From Rebecca billardiae RCC1528 (Eukaryota; Haptophyta), in contig OZ251223.1 of assembly GCA_965240325.2 (NCBI GenBank), forward strand, positions 806,001 through 870,000: a stretch of 64,000 nucleotides of DNA. The letters run 5' to 3'. This document shows, piece by piece, positions 1-12,580 of this stretch (positions are counted from its first letter, which is position 1; each line of letters begins with the position of its first letter). The position numbers and the translations under genes are program-made. The notes below the pieces were generated by a model. The model worked only from the letters and a program-made list of their open reading frames with translations, had not been told where the DNA came from and ran no database searches.

Positions 1-604
1 CGACGGCTCGCACGCGGCGCTCGCGACTCTGCGCCGCTTGTGTGGTTGCGGGCGGAGAGGCTGGCTGCGACGCGCGCCGCCGCTGGGCCTCGCCACCTCC
101 TCGACCGTATCCGCCGCGGACGCCGCCGCGTCGGGCGCGCTCATGCCGGAGCCGCCGCCGCCGCCGTCGGTGCTGTCCTGCTCTGAGCGCGCGTGGCGGA
201 CCGCCTCCTCAAAGGCGCGCGCGAGCAATCGGTTGGCTGTGCGCGGCGGTGGCCCAGAGGGGTCGAACGCCGTGAGTTGCTGCGCGGCGGACCAGATGTA
301 CTTCAGGTCACCGAAGGAGAACACGAGAGTCGCGTCACGGCCCATTGGGCGCGTGGCCACGATCTCTGGCGGGGCAGACTGCACATCGCACACGCGAGCC
401 GGCCACGCCGGGAAGCCGCGGAGCTGCGCGCACGGCACATCAGGGGGCGCATGCGGTCAAAGGCGCGGCGGGGGGGGCGCGACACCAGCACGTTCACGCC
501 GATCGGCGCGTGCCCCGAGCGCGTGCCAGGCGCACAGGACGCGCTCCGTCCTGCGCGCGCGTGCACACCTTGACCCAGACCAGCTCACCCGCGCCAAACG
601 GCAT
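1..604 (-). CDS. PWWP-domain protein, 5' part (runs off left edge)
   Basis: Two exons on the minus strand, 604-569 and 423-1, with an intron at 424-568 (donor GTGTGC, acceptor CGCAG). The joined N-terminus reads MPFGAGELVWVK then LRGFPAWPARVCDVQ, which is the PWWP core with P-A-W-P in place of PWWP. It continues with LVFSFGDLKYIWSAAQQLTAFD, matching the rest of the PWWP beta-barrel. After the domain comes a Gly/Ala-rich stretch and a basic PHKRRRV patch that could be a nuclear localisation signal. PWWP domains bind methylated histone tails and DNA in the nucleus, so a chromatin role is expected. The frame is open to base 1, so the C-terminus lies outside the window. The ATG at 604 is the nearest one, but the frame stays open upstream of it, so a further 5' exon is possible. 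Confidence 0.75.
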
Positions 605-3423
605 GCGGCCCGGAGCCGTGCGACCGGCGGTGTCTTGTGTACGACCGATCGAGCGCTCTGGCACAGGACGTGCAGCAGCGCACGCCGAGTGCTGCTGGCC
701 CCGCCCCCCGGCACGAACGTCGACTGGCGTCTAAGCCGCCGACGCGGGCCGCTTGATCTGCCTGCGCGAGAAGGCGCGACGGCGCGTGTTCGATTTGCAG
801 TCACCGCTCGGCACACCGGCCGAACTCGCCGACGAAACTGTACGGACCGACGTACGGCGCGCGTTGTCCGCGGCGGCTGCAACCAAGGGAGGTCCCTTGC
901 TGCAACCCCCCTGGCCCTGCGCGGGCCTCGGCGACGACCTGGACTCTCACTCACAGTGAGCGGGAATGAAGACTCGATCATCAGTGGACTGTGACGACTT
1001 CTTGCCACCAGTGGCGGGACCGCGGGAGTGTCGCTGCACCCCGCCCCGCCGGGGACTGCCCGCCCTAGGAGTTTGGATCTGCCCGCAGCATCGCTGCATC
1101 GCCTGCGCCACTGCCGCCAGCGTCGGAGCTCTCCGACTAAGGCGGCAGGCGCCGGGCCGCCATCATCCGAAATGAAAATCGGGGCGTCACATTCTCCGCA
1201 GCCACGATTACTGTAGAGCTTATTAGGCACGATGCGGGCAGTGAGCTTGCTAATGCTAAGGCACTGAGCCACTGGCACAGTGAGGGACTGAGGGCAGTCA
1301 CTGAGTCAGTCGGAACCGGGCCCGCGCCGCGCGGGGGGGAGTCAACCGATGCCATGTACATAATGTCACGTCGTTCGGACCGCTGGGCACTGCCAGTGCC
1401 ACTAGACTGACCGGCAGCAGGCTGTACCGCTGTAGCTGTAGGCGTAGCTAATTAGATTTTTAGTTTAGCTTATAGTTACTCGGTGATTCCAGGCACCGGC
1501 GCAGTAAGCGCATAGCCATAAGCCATCGGCCAGTGCCTGACTGAGCCGAGTGTGCACGTTATGCCGTGAGGATAAAAGTTATTAGTAGTTATCTGCGCGG
1601 CATGACTGGCGCTTCATCTTCATGTACATATATATATATATATACACATATATATATATATACACTCGCCCCACGGGCGGCCACACGTGACCTGTTAAGA
1701 TGAGGTCACGGTAGCCGCGCCGGCGCGCGCGCGGAGAGGCGAGGAAGTGGTGTTTCGCGGAAAAACGCTCTGTAGCATTGTGCTCAACCCATGTGGGCAC
1801 CCGCTCCACAAGTTTGCGGTACGCCAAACCGCACACAGCGGCCTGAGCAGCTCCCAGACTGAGTTTCGCTCTTGAAGCCTGGTTTTGGGCCAGATCTTGG
1901 TGTGGATGTAGCGCGGCGAGGAGGCGCCGGGCGCGCGCCCGAGCTGCGTGCTGCCACTCGCCATGACCCATAGACATCGTCCGTCGCGAACGACCTGGCT
2001 CGCCTCGACCTCTTCGACCCGCCGGGCAGCCACGACCGAGCGCGCCGCCGCCAACGGTGTCCAAACAGAGGCTTCTCAGACCGCGTGGGATGGGCATAGG
2101 CGCGAGAGAGGGCGCCCAGCGCGCTCTTGAGATGCACAGGAGCACGCGCTGATGCGTATAGAACCATCCCATCACGATCGCCCCGACCTGGCGCGCCCTA
2201 TCTGGCCCGTCAGGCTGCCCGCGCCGCCGCCGCCGCGCCACGCCGCCGCCACCGGCCCCGCCTCAGCACGGGCACGTGGGTAAGTCTGTATTCAACAAAT
2301 ACAGAATTTCCGGTGCGGCCGTCTGTCGGGCGGCAAGGTCGGTCTGGTCGACACCTGCCGCGCGGCATGGGCCACGGCGCGGCGAGGTGGCGGCTGGCGC
2401 ACCGCAGCGCGGGCGGGATGGCTCGAGGACGACACCGCCCCGCCTCCCACGCCGCGCCGTGCGCGTGCACCGTGCTCTCGTCGCGTACCGAATTTCCTGC
2501 GGCGAGCGACGTCACACAGCGCGACCATGCCATCGCGCGACGAGGTGCGTTCGGCTCGGCGATTTGTCGTATTTGTTGAATACATGCGGGTACGAATCAG
2601 CCGCAAGATCGCCGTCGATGGCGAGACTCGCATCGCCCGAGAGGGCGCGCGCTGCGTGGAGTGGCACGCGACGCGGAGAGGGCGGGTGCGGTGCCGCGGG
2701 CGCGCGACTGGTCTAGAACATCCCAATGAAGCGCGGGACGGCGCCGCACGCCTGTGCTCGCCGCCGTCTCCTCGCAGTCGAAAATATCTGTGCACCAGTT
2801 CTGCCTGGGCGGTTGGGCCGGCCTCGCACGCGGCACGCGGGCACTGTTGCGGGGAGGAGTGTGATATGGCAGGCTGTGGCGAGGTGGATGGCCGTGTAGG
2901 AGTATGCTGGGAAGGGCCGTTCCCGCGCTCGCGTGGTGCCTCGCGCACGCCTCGTCGAGGACGAGCGTGTTTGAATGGCTCCCGGGAGGCCTGAGGCATT
3001 CGCTTGTTGACGGCAGCTCGCAACAGGTGCACACGACGAAGGTGACGACCAGGCACTCCGGCGAGGGCGGCTGTGCTGGCAGCAGACTGCATTTGGAGTA
3101 AGATGCGCCATCTTACGCGCCGCTTCGCCTCGCTGCATCGCCGCACTGAGCAGCAGGGCCCCACGCTCACGAATGGCTCACCACGAGCTACGTGACCGGC
3201 CAGCCGCGTGCAACCCGGCGAGGCAGAGAGGGGCGGAGGGATGGGGAGGCTGGGTGGGGTGTTGCAGTCCCATGCCCTGGGCACTCGCCAGGCGCCTGCG
3301 CGACCACCGTAGCGTCTTCTGTGCGCTCGTGCGGCCCGCGCGATAAATTCCCCGAAAATCGGCTCGCATCGGACAGGTTACGGTGACGATAATCCCGTTT
3401 TTGTTCACTGTGTATATATATAT
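605..3423. other. gene-poor GC-rich intergenic DNA
   Basis: No frame here has conserved-looking protein sequence. The open frames are arginine/alanine-rich products of high GC. A short (TA)n/(CATA)n tract lies at 1625-1663, and an A/T-richer stretch with several stops is at 1430-1630. An inverted repeat at 2287-2584 is listed separately. Confidence 0.5.
2287..2584. repeat. 298-bp segment bounded by 16-bp inverted repeats
   Basis: TGTATTCAACAAATAC at 2287-2302 recurs as its exact reverse complement at 2569-2584. The interval has no coding signal. It could be a small MITE-like element or chance in AT-rich ends; no target-site duplication is evident. Confidence 0.35.
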
Positions 3424-4029
3424 GTGTCCTCCTGCACAAAGATTGAAGCGGCGCCAATCGATGTGTATATATACTTGTGTGAGGTGGGGATTTGTCCCTG
3501 GATGACGGGAAGAGCGACTGAGCCGACGGTGCCAAAGCTGCGCGCAGACTGCGCCAGCGTGTGGCAGCAAGGTCCCTGGCTCAGGCGAGCATAGCACTCA
3601 CAGGCCTGACAACAGCAAGCTCGTCAACCACAACGGAGGCTGCAGGGGCGGATGGCGGGTTGAGCGACGAGCGAGCGAGCACGAGCAAAGAAGCACGCGA
3701 CGGCGAAGGAGATGGGGCCTCGTTTGCTGATGATGAGGCAAGGGGCCGACTGGCAGTAACTGATGAGCAGCTTGTGAGCTCGGCGCGAAAGGTCGTAAAG
3801 TGCCGATTTGTGTGAGCTCGACTGGTTAGTTGCTTGATGAACTGGAAAGCTGCCACTCGGATGACTGCAGATGATCTTGGATATGATCTCGAGCGCCGTA
3901 CCAGCACGAAGCAACTACCTGCAGGATCAGGTAGACGATGGAGGCCCTTGGCCTTGGCTGTCACGACACTGCGACGCATCACCTTCCAGCCTCCCGACAC
4001 ATTCGGTTATACCTGCGTTATAACGCCAC
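3424..4029 (-). mobile_element. family A interspersed element, copy 1 (606 bp)
   Basis: Starts GTGTCCTCCTGCACAAAG and ends with the pair GTTATACctgcGTTATAACGCCAC. The first ~150 bp (3424-3573) recur at 4030-4180, and the last ~215 bp (3812-4028) recur at 8452-8670. Reverse-complement relatives are at 61438-62161 and 62162-62957, which I take as the reference orientation. No protein is encoded. The element contains a short TATATATA tract near its GTGTCC end. The tandem arrangement and repeated termini suggest a non-autonomous mobile element or its tandem derivative; the class is unknown. Confidence 0.65.
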
Positions 4030-4365
4030 GTGTCCTCCTGCACAAAGATTGAAGCGGCGCCAATCGATGTGTATATATACTTGTGTGAGGTGGGGATTTG
4101 TCCCTGGATGACGGGAAGAGCGACTGAGCCGACGGTGCCAAAGCTGCGCGCAGACTGCGCCAGCGTGTGGCAGCAAGGTCCCGTTTGTGAGCAGGAGAGA
4201 TCCCGTTGAGGATGAGGGCGCTGCAGCGAGATGCTGGAGGCGAGCGACACGGAGGAGGCCGAAGGTGGCGAGGTGGCACGTCCTCGTGTTTTTTTTTGGT
4301 TTTTTTTTTGGGTAGGTTGTGTGTGTCCTGTGCGCGCGCGCGCGCACGCGCGCGCCGGTGCGTTG

Positions 4366-6310
4366 GGCAGAAAAGCCAGAGGCAGCAGCCCCAGCCAGAC
4401 GGGCAGAAAAGCCTGCAGCAGCTGGATGGGGCAGCTGCTTTCCGCCGAGCATTTGCATGCTCCACTGAACAGGAACAAAACAAAGTCACCTGGGCAGAAA
4501 AGCTCGGGCCAGTAGGGCAGAAAAGCCTGGGGCAGCTGCGAAGGGGCCGCCCCCCGCCGAGCATATGCATGCTGCGGAACTGGAACAAAACAAAGTCACC
4601 TGGGCAGAAAAGCCCGGGCCAGTCGGGCAGAAAAGCCCGGAGCAGCCGCGGAGGGGCCGCCCCCCGCCGAGCATACGCATGCTGCGGAACTGGAACAAAA
4701 CAAAGTTACCCGGGCAGAAAAGCCCGGGCCAGTCGGGCAGAAAAGCCCGGGGCAGCCGCGAAGGGGCCGCCCCCCGCCGAGCATACGCATGCTGCGGAAC
4801 TGGAACAAAACAAAGTTACCCGGGCAGAAAAGCCCGGGCCAGTCGGGCAGAAAAGCCCGGGGCAGCCGCGAAGGGGCCGCCCCCCGCCGAGCATATGCAT
4901 GCTGCGGAACTGGAACAAAACAAAGTCACCCGGGCAGAAAAGCCCGGGCCAGTCGGGCAGAAAAGCCCGGGGCAGCCGCGAAGGGGCCGCCCCCCGCCGA
5001 GCATACGCATGCTGCGGAACTGGGACAAAACAAAGTTACCCGGGCAGAAAAGCCCGGGCCAGTCGGGCAGAAAAGCCCGGGGCAGCCGCGAAGGGGCCGC
5101 CCCCCGCCGAGCATATGCATGCTGCGGAACTGGAACAAAACAAAGTTACCCGGGCAGAAAAGCCCGGGCCCCGCGTCCCTCGGCGACCCCCCCCGTGACC
5201 TGGCTGCCGCCGCGCCGCAGTCGCTGGCGTAGAGCCGCGCGCGGCGCTGGCGCGCCAGACGCGCCCGGTTGGGCAGCGCAGGCACCCTCAGCGGCCAGGA
5301 CGACGACTTCCTCAACGGCAAGGGCGACGACTTCCTCTGCGGCCAGGGCGACGACTTCCTCAACGGCAAGGACGACGACTTCCTCAACGGCAAGGGCGAC
5401 TACTCCCTCAACTCGGCAAGGCCACTAGGCCGCGCACACCGGCCCGGGCGACCACATCCACTACCTGCACTACGGCATCAACTTGAACAGCCTCGGACGA
5501 CGACGACACGGGCAACTACATGATGACCAAGGCCGACGACGACTGCAAAACAGCGGCATCCCCGGGCGCCTACTACCTCAGTGACCGTGTGATCAGCATC
5601 GGTTACGACGACTCCCTCACCCGCGGCCAACGCGCTCCGACATCCTCCATTAACTCCATTCAGTACTTCGACAGACGAATCAGGAGAGCTGCGCCCTCGT
5701 GCCTGTGTCTTTAAATCATAGAATTAGTCGGGCAGAAAAGCCCGGGGCAGCCGCGAAGGGGCCGCCCCCCGCCGAGCATACGCATGCTGCGGAACTGGAA
5801 CAAAACAAAGTTACCCGGGCAGAAAAGCCCGGGCCAGTCGGGCAGAAAAGCCCGGGGCAGCCGCGAAGGGGCCGCCCCCCGCCGAGCATACGCATGCTGC
5901 GGAACTGGAACAAAACAAAGTTACCCGGGCAGAAAAGCCCGGGCCAGTCGGGCAGAAAAGCCCGGGGCAGCCGCGAAGGGGCCGCCCCCCGCCGAGCATA
6001 CGCATGCTGCGGAACTGGAACAAAACAAAGTTACCCGGGCAGAAAAGCCCGGGCCAGACGAATCAGGAGACCCGCGTCGTCCTACCTGTGTCGTTAAATC
6101 ATAGAATGAGTCGGGCAGAAAAGCCCGGGGCAGCCGCGAAGGGGCCGCCCCCCGCCGAGCATATATGCATGCTGCGGAACTGGAACAAAACAAAGTCACC
6201 CGGGCAGAAAAGCCCGGGCCAGTGGGGCAGAAAAGCCCGGGGCAGCCGGAAGGGGCCGCCCCCCGCCGAGCATACGCATGCTGCGGAACTGGAACAAAAC
6301 AAAGTCGCCA
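4366..6310. repeat. 110-bp minisatellite in three blocks
   Basis: About a dozen units of 110 bp, at roughly 4366-5170, 5727-6055 and 6113-6310. The anchor GAACTGGAACAAAACAAAG recurs every 110 bp (4584, 4694, 4804, 4914 and so on, measured at AACAAAAC). Each unit carries two short stem-loops: CCCGGGC-AGAAAA-GCCCGGG and CGGGC-AGAAAA-GCCCG. The first unit is the most diverged, and later units differ by single bases. The blocks are separated by 5171-5726 and 6056-6112, the latter sharing the AATCATAGAAT junction sequence seen at 5713-5725. Confidence 0.9.
5171..5726 (+). other. unique segment embedded between 110-bp blocks, with a 24-bp coding-like array
   Basis: Five 24-bp units starting GACGACTTCCTCAACGGCAA lie at 5302-5420. 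They encode the octapeptide DDFLNGKG with variants DDFLCGQG and DYSLNSAR. Further downstream another frame reads YYLSDRVISIGYDDSLT, but frames are broken between the two parts and there is no splice pattern like that of the real genes here. I read this as a captured and decayed fragment of coding DNA. The source gene is not recognised. Confidence 0.4.
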
Positions 6311-6349
6311 AAACCAAGTGCCAGTCAGGCAGAGAACGTCGCTGACTGA

Positions 6350-8400
6350 GCAGTGTCGAGGCAGGAGCGCTGCGGCAGCGAGCGCGCCGGCGGGGCGGCC
6401 GCAGGCCGTTGTTGAGCTGCGCGAGCGCGCGCTCGCCCTGCTGCGGGCGAGCGGCAGCGAGCGGCGGTGCGAATGGAGCGTGCGGCGAGCACGGCCACGC
6501 CGAGTGCGAGCGGCACCGCCACCGCGCGCCGAGGAGGCAGCAGCGGGCGGCGAGCTGTCGAGGCCGGAGCGCGGCGGCGGCGAGCGCGGCGGCGGCGCTG
6601 CAGCAGGCTGTGTCGAGCTGCGCGAGCGTGCGCTCACCCTGCTGCGGGCGAGCGGCAGCAAAAGCGAGCGGCGGCGCGAATGGAGCGTGCGGCGAGCACG
6701 GCCACGCCGAGTGCAAGCGGCACCACCACCGCGTGCTGTGGCGGCAGCAGGCGCAGCGGGCAGCGAGCCGTCGAGGCAGGAGCGCGGCAGCAGCGAGCGC
6801 GGCGGCAGTGTGGCAGCAGGCTGTGTCGAGCTGCGCGAGCGTGCGCTCACCCTGCTGCGGCCGAGCGGCAGCAAAAGCGAGCGGCGGCGCGAATGGAGCG
6901 TGCGGCGAGCACGGCCACGCCGAGTGCAAGCGGCACCACCACCGCGTGCTGTGGCGGCAGCAGGCGCAGCGGGCAGCGAGCCGTCGAGGCAGGAGCGCTG
7001 CAGCAGCGAGCGCGGCGGCAGTGTGGCAGCAGGCTGTTGTTGGGCTGCGCGAGTGCGCGCTCGCCCTGCTGCTGGCGAGCGGCAGCGAGCGGCGGGGCGA
7101 ATGGAGCGTGCGGCGAGCACGGCCACGCCGAGTGCAAGCGGCACCACCACCGCGTGCTGTGGCGGCAGCAGGCGCAGCGGGCAGCGAGCCGTCGAGGCAG
7201 GAGCGCGGCAGCAGCGAGCGCGGCGGCAGTGTGGCAGCCGGCTGTTGTTGGGCTGCGCGAGTGCGCGCTCACCCTGCTGCGGGCGAGCGGCAGCAAAGGC
7301 GAGCGGCGGCGCGAATGGAGCGTGCGGCGAGCACGGCCACGCCGAGTGCACGCGGCACCACCACCGCGTGCTGTGGCGGCAGCAGGCGCAGCGGGCAGCG
7401 AGCCGTCGAGGCAGGAGCGCGGCAGCAGCGAGCGCGGCGGCAGTGTGGCAGCAGGCTGTTGTTGGGCTGCGCGAGTGCGCGCTCGCCCTGCTGCGGGCGA
7501 GCGGCAGCAAAAGCGAGCGGCGGCGCGAATGGAGCGTGCGGCGAGCACGGCCACGCCGAGTGCAAGCGGCACCACCACCGCGTGCTGTGGCGGCAGCAGG
7601 CGCAGCGGGCAGCGAGCCGTCGAGGCAGGAGCGCGGCAGCAGCGAGCGCGGCGGCAGTGTGGCAGCAGGCTGTTGTTGGGCTGCGCGAGTGCGCGCTCGC
7701 CCTGCTGCGGGCGGGCGGCAGCGAGCGACGGCGCGAATGGAGCGGGCGGCGAGCACGGCCACGCCGAGTGCAAGCGGCACCACCACGGCGCGCCGTGGCG
7801 GCGGCAGCAGCGACGACGAGCACGAGCAAACAAGCACCACCACCATCGCGCGCCTGTTGCGTTGTGCGGGCGCGCGCTCGCCCTGCTGCGGGCGAGCGGC
7901 AGCGAGCGGTGGCGCGAATGGAGCGTGTGGCGAGCACGGCCACGCCGAGTGCAAGCGGCACCACCACCACGCGCCGTGGCGGGCCGAGTGCAAGCGGCAC
8001 CACCACCGCGCGCCGTGGCGGCGGCAGCAGCGACGACGAGCACGAGCAAACAAGCACCACCACCATCGCGCGCCTGTTGCGTTGTGCGAGCGCGCACTCG
8101 CCCTGCTGCGGGCGAGCGGCAGCGAGCGGCGGCGCGAATGGAGTGCGCGGCGAGCACGGCCACGCCGAGTGCAAGCGGCACCACCACCGCGCGCCGTGGC
8201 GGCGGCAGCAGCGACGACGAGCACGAGCAAACAAGCACCACCACCATCGCGCGCCTGTTGCGTTGTGTGGGCGCGCGCTCGCCCCGCTGCGGGCGAGCGG
8301 CAGCGAGCGGTGGCGCGAATGGAGTGTGCGGCGAGCACGGCCACGCCGAGTGCGAGCGGCACCACCACCGCGCGCCTTGGCGGCAGCAGCGACGAGCGAG
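6350..8400. repeat. ~206-215-bp GC-rich minisatellite array
   Basis: The phrase GAATGGAGCGTGCGGCGAGC recurs about every 206-215 bp (near 6471, 6677, 6892, 7099, 7314, 7527) and then in shorter forms to 8317. Units contain runs of GGCAGCAG and CGAGCGGC. From about 7800 on, a sub-repeat with CGACGACGAGCACGAGCAAA appears. Stops are almost absent, so long open frames exist on both strands at once. That is a composition effect and not evidence of a gene. Confidence 0.85.
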
Positions 8401-8667
8401 CGAGCACGAGCAAAGAAGCACGCGACGGCGAAGGAGATGGGGCCTCGTTTGCGTGAGCTCGACTGGTTAGTTGCTTGATGAACTGGAAAGCTGCCACTCG
8501 GATGACTGCAGATGATCTTGGATATGATCTCGAGCGCCGTACCAGCACGAAGCAACTACCTGCAGGATCAGGTAGACGATGGAGGCCCTTGGCCTTGGCT
8601 GTCACGACACTGCGACGCATCACCTTCCAGCCTCCCGACACATTCGGTTATAACTGCGTTATAACGC

Positions 8668-9641
<974 letters not shown>

Positions 9642-12569
9642 ATGACTGAGTGCATTGGCGTGCCGCTTGCCCAAGAGTGGTCCTGGTGAGCGCTCGAGGG
9701 ACGCGCGCCACCTGAACGTCGCGCCGAGCCGCGATGCGCGGCGTGAGGACTGGCCGTGACTGATTGGTCGCCGTGCGCTCACGGGTGCGACTGCGCCGCA
9801 GGGATTTCATCGGCGTGGGCTACTTTGCCAGTGTCTTCGGCGCCTTCGTCGGGCTGAGCACGATCACGTACGCACTCACCGTCCTCAAGCATCCCGCGTT
9901 TGCGCACTGGTTCTACGTGTTCGTCGCGTCGTCGGGAATGTCGATCGGAGGCAGCTCGATCTGGACGATGCACTTCGTCGGTGCGCGGACGAGCGCGCGG
10001 TGTTTGCGCCCGTGGGTCCGCGCTTTTCGCTGCCCCGCGGCACGTGCTCCCAAAACTGACGCGATGCACGTGGCGCGCGGCGAGCGCGCCCCCGCCGCTC
10101 GCCTTCCTGGCTGCAGGTATGAGGGCGCTCACGGTGGTCCGCTGCGATGGCGTCCACGTGCCCATGAAGCACAACGTCGTGCTCACGGTCATCTCTCTGG
10201 TCGCCGCGGTCGTGACCGGCGCCTTCTGCATGTACCTCGTCATGCCGATGAAGCCCGCCAAACTGGACGACGATCTGGAGTCGGCCGAGAAGACGAGGCG
10301 GCGCAGTGACAAGCTGGAGTACTGGCCAACGCCGTTCACCTTCCGCGGCACGATTGTGAAGATCGTCAAGTTCGACCTGGTGCGCTTCGTGGGCGCGACG
10401 GTGACGCTCATGGTGGGCGTGTGCGTGATGCACTACATGGTGCGCGCCGTGCGCGAGCCCGCACGTCCGCAACTGCTCCTGCTCGCCTCGAGCGGCTCGA
10501 GCTGGCTCGCACCGCCCTTCTTCCGTGCGGCCTCATCTGTCTCCGCTCGCTTGCCCGACCGCCCACCTGCCTGCGGCGCACCAGGGCATGATCGCGCAGC
10601 AGGGTCCGTACGTCAAGCACTTCTCACCCGGTGTGATCATCGCCTCCGTCGTGATCGCGCTCGTCGCGTCCGCCGCCGGCCTCTTCATCGTCGTGCAGGT
10701 GGCCGTGATGGGCCAGGTCAACTCGATCGGCCCGCGCACGGTCGCGGCCGTGGTCATCGGCGTCGCGGTAAACGCGATGCACTATACCGGCATGCTCTCC
10801 GCGACGTACGTGTATACGGGCGACGACACGACCGTGCTCGCCCACGGCTTCGGCCCGACGATGACTGTCGACCCGCTCGCGGTGTGCATCGTCGCGCTCA
10901 CCGTCGGCATCATGCAGCTGGTCGTCTGCCAGCACTACTCGGAGAAGCTGTACGTGCGGCAGCAGGCGATCAACGACGCGCTCGCGCGCAAGCTGCCCAA
11001 GGACGTGAAGGAGAAGCTCAAGAAGATCTACGACGCGGTGCTGCCCAACGAGGGCGGCTCCGTCGCCAACTACATCCCGGAGCTCGCCGCCGCCGACCCG
11101 AACAGGTTCGGGATCGTGATCTGCGACGTGAACGGGGAGGTCCACGCGGTGGGCGACGCGCACGAGCCGGTCACGATCCAGTCGTGCTGCAAGCCAATGC
11201 TGTACATGCTCGCGCTCGAAATGGCAGGCATCGAGGCCGTGTCGGCCAAGATCGGCACCGAGCCGTCCGGCCAGCCCTTCGACGCACTCAGCATTGACGC
11301 CACCGACAAGGCATACAACCCGTGCGCGCGCGCGCATGCGTCGCGCGCGCGCGCTCGTGCGAGCAGGCACGGCCAGGGCAGGGTGGCCGGCGCACCGCGC
11401 CGCGCGACCGCCACGCGCACGTCCGACACGCTCGCCGCGTGCTCCCCGCGCCGCCACCGCCCGCCGCCTCGCGTCGCAGCTTCGTGAACGCGGGCGCGAT
11501 CGCGAGCGCGGGCATCCTCCTCTCCACGCCCGGCGGCGCAGAGGACGCCGACGGCTTGTACAGCATCGCCGGGGCGGTGTGTCGGGACATGTCGAAGGAG
11601 GGAGTGCGGCAGCGCCTCGACCAAAAGGTGTTCGCCTCCGAGTCAGAGACGAACTCCAACAACCGGTGGATCGCCGAAGAGCTGGGCAAAAAGAAGATCG
11701 TCGAGGGCAACACCACCGCAGCGCTCGACGCGTACACGATGGCGTGCTCCATGATCACGACGGCGGAGGACGTCGCGGTGATGGCCGCGACGCTCGCCAA
11801 CAGCGGCCGCAACCCACTCACGAAGGAGGAGATCTTCGACACAGAGATCGTCGAGCACACGGTGACCGTGATGATGTCGTGCGGCATGTACAACGGTGCG
11901 GGCAAGTGGATCACCGACGTCGGCATCCCGGCCAAGTCGGGCGTCGCCGGCCTCGTCATGGGCGTCGTGCCCGGCGTGTGCGGCATCGGCATCTTCAGCC
12001 CGCGGCTCGACGGGAACGGCAACTCGACACGCGGCGTCGCGGTTGCCAAGATGGCCTCGGAGCTGCTCGATCTGCACGTGCTCAAGAAGCAGAAGAAGCA
12101 GGGACCGCTGTGCCCCTCGCCCTCGAAGAACAGGCGCAGCACTGAGGACTCGGCCAGCACCTTCTCGTCGCAGGGCAGCGTGGACATGCACGGCGACTCC
12201 CTCCAGAAGACGCAGACGAACGGCGGCGGCCCGCGCGTATCGGCTACCGGCAGCAAGAGTGGCGAGCGTCTGGCCGCCGCCGACGCGTCCGGCAACGGCA
12301 CGTCGAAAGTCCGCTACGTGCGCAAGTCGGCGCGCGGGAGCGTTGAGGGCCCCTCGCTATCGACGAGTAGGGCCACGAGCCCTGCGCGTACGCCGTCGCA
12401 GACGCCGTCCCCTCCACCCACGTCGGCTGCGACGGTAGCGCCCGTGGTACCAGCGCACGGCGCGCCCGCGGAGGACCCGGTCATCCTTTTCAGCGCCGCG
12501 GATGCGCCGGTGACGGCGCGCGTCACGCCGTCGCCGGCTGTTAAGCCAACTGCGGTCGAACGAACCTGA
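9642..12569 (+). CDS. MHYT membrane sensor fused to serine-type glutaminase (790 aa)
   Basis: Five exons: 9642-9685, 9802-9980, 10117-10439, 10585-11321, 11480-12569; all junctions keep frame and all acceptors are CAG. Residues ~15-300 are a multi-helix membrane region with three MHYT motifs: MHFVGM (M71), MHYMGM (M179) and MHYTGM (M247). Two of these motifs are made only by splicing. In bacteria such units are proposed to bind metal and sense a gas or redox signal. Residues ~305-600 are a glutaminase of the beta-lactamase-like fold, converting glutamine to glutamate and ammonia. The catalytic S382-C-C-K385 pair (SxxK), NPFVNAGAI, CGMYNGAGKW, PAKSGVAG and GNSTRGV are all present. The tail from ~620 is Ser/Thr/Pro/Gly-rich and probably disordered. 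The start MTECIGVPLAQEWSW was chosen because its phase fits the next exon. AATAAA follows the stop. Confidence 0.9.
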
Positions 12570-12574
12570 ACCGG

Positions 12575-12580
12575 AATAAA
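12575..12580 (+). promoter_or_regulatory. possible polyadenylation signal AATAAA
   Basis: AATAAA starts 6 bp after the stop codon of the MHYT-glutaminase gene. Such close spacing is plausible for a compact algal gene, but the other genes here do not show a consistent AATAAA, so this may be chance. Confidence 0.3.

Noticed and set aside
4366-6310. CRISPR-like look of regularly spaced repeats
   Set aside because: The 110-bp units are contiguous with no unique spacers, in a eukaryotic setting. It is a minisatellite.
5921-8641. Very long open frames on both strands across the minisatellites (about 906 aa minus; 763, 689 and 667 aa plus)
   Set aside because: They arise because a ~210-bp GC-rich repeat lacks stops in nearly every frame. 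The products are repetitive Arg/Ala/Ser and match no protein pattern.
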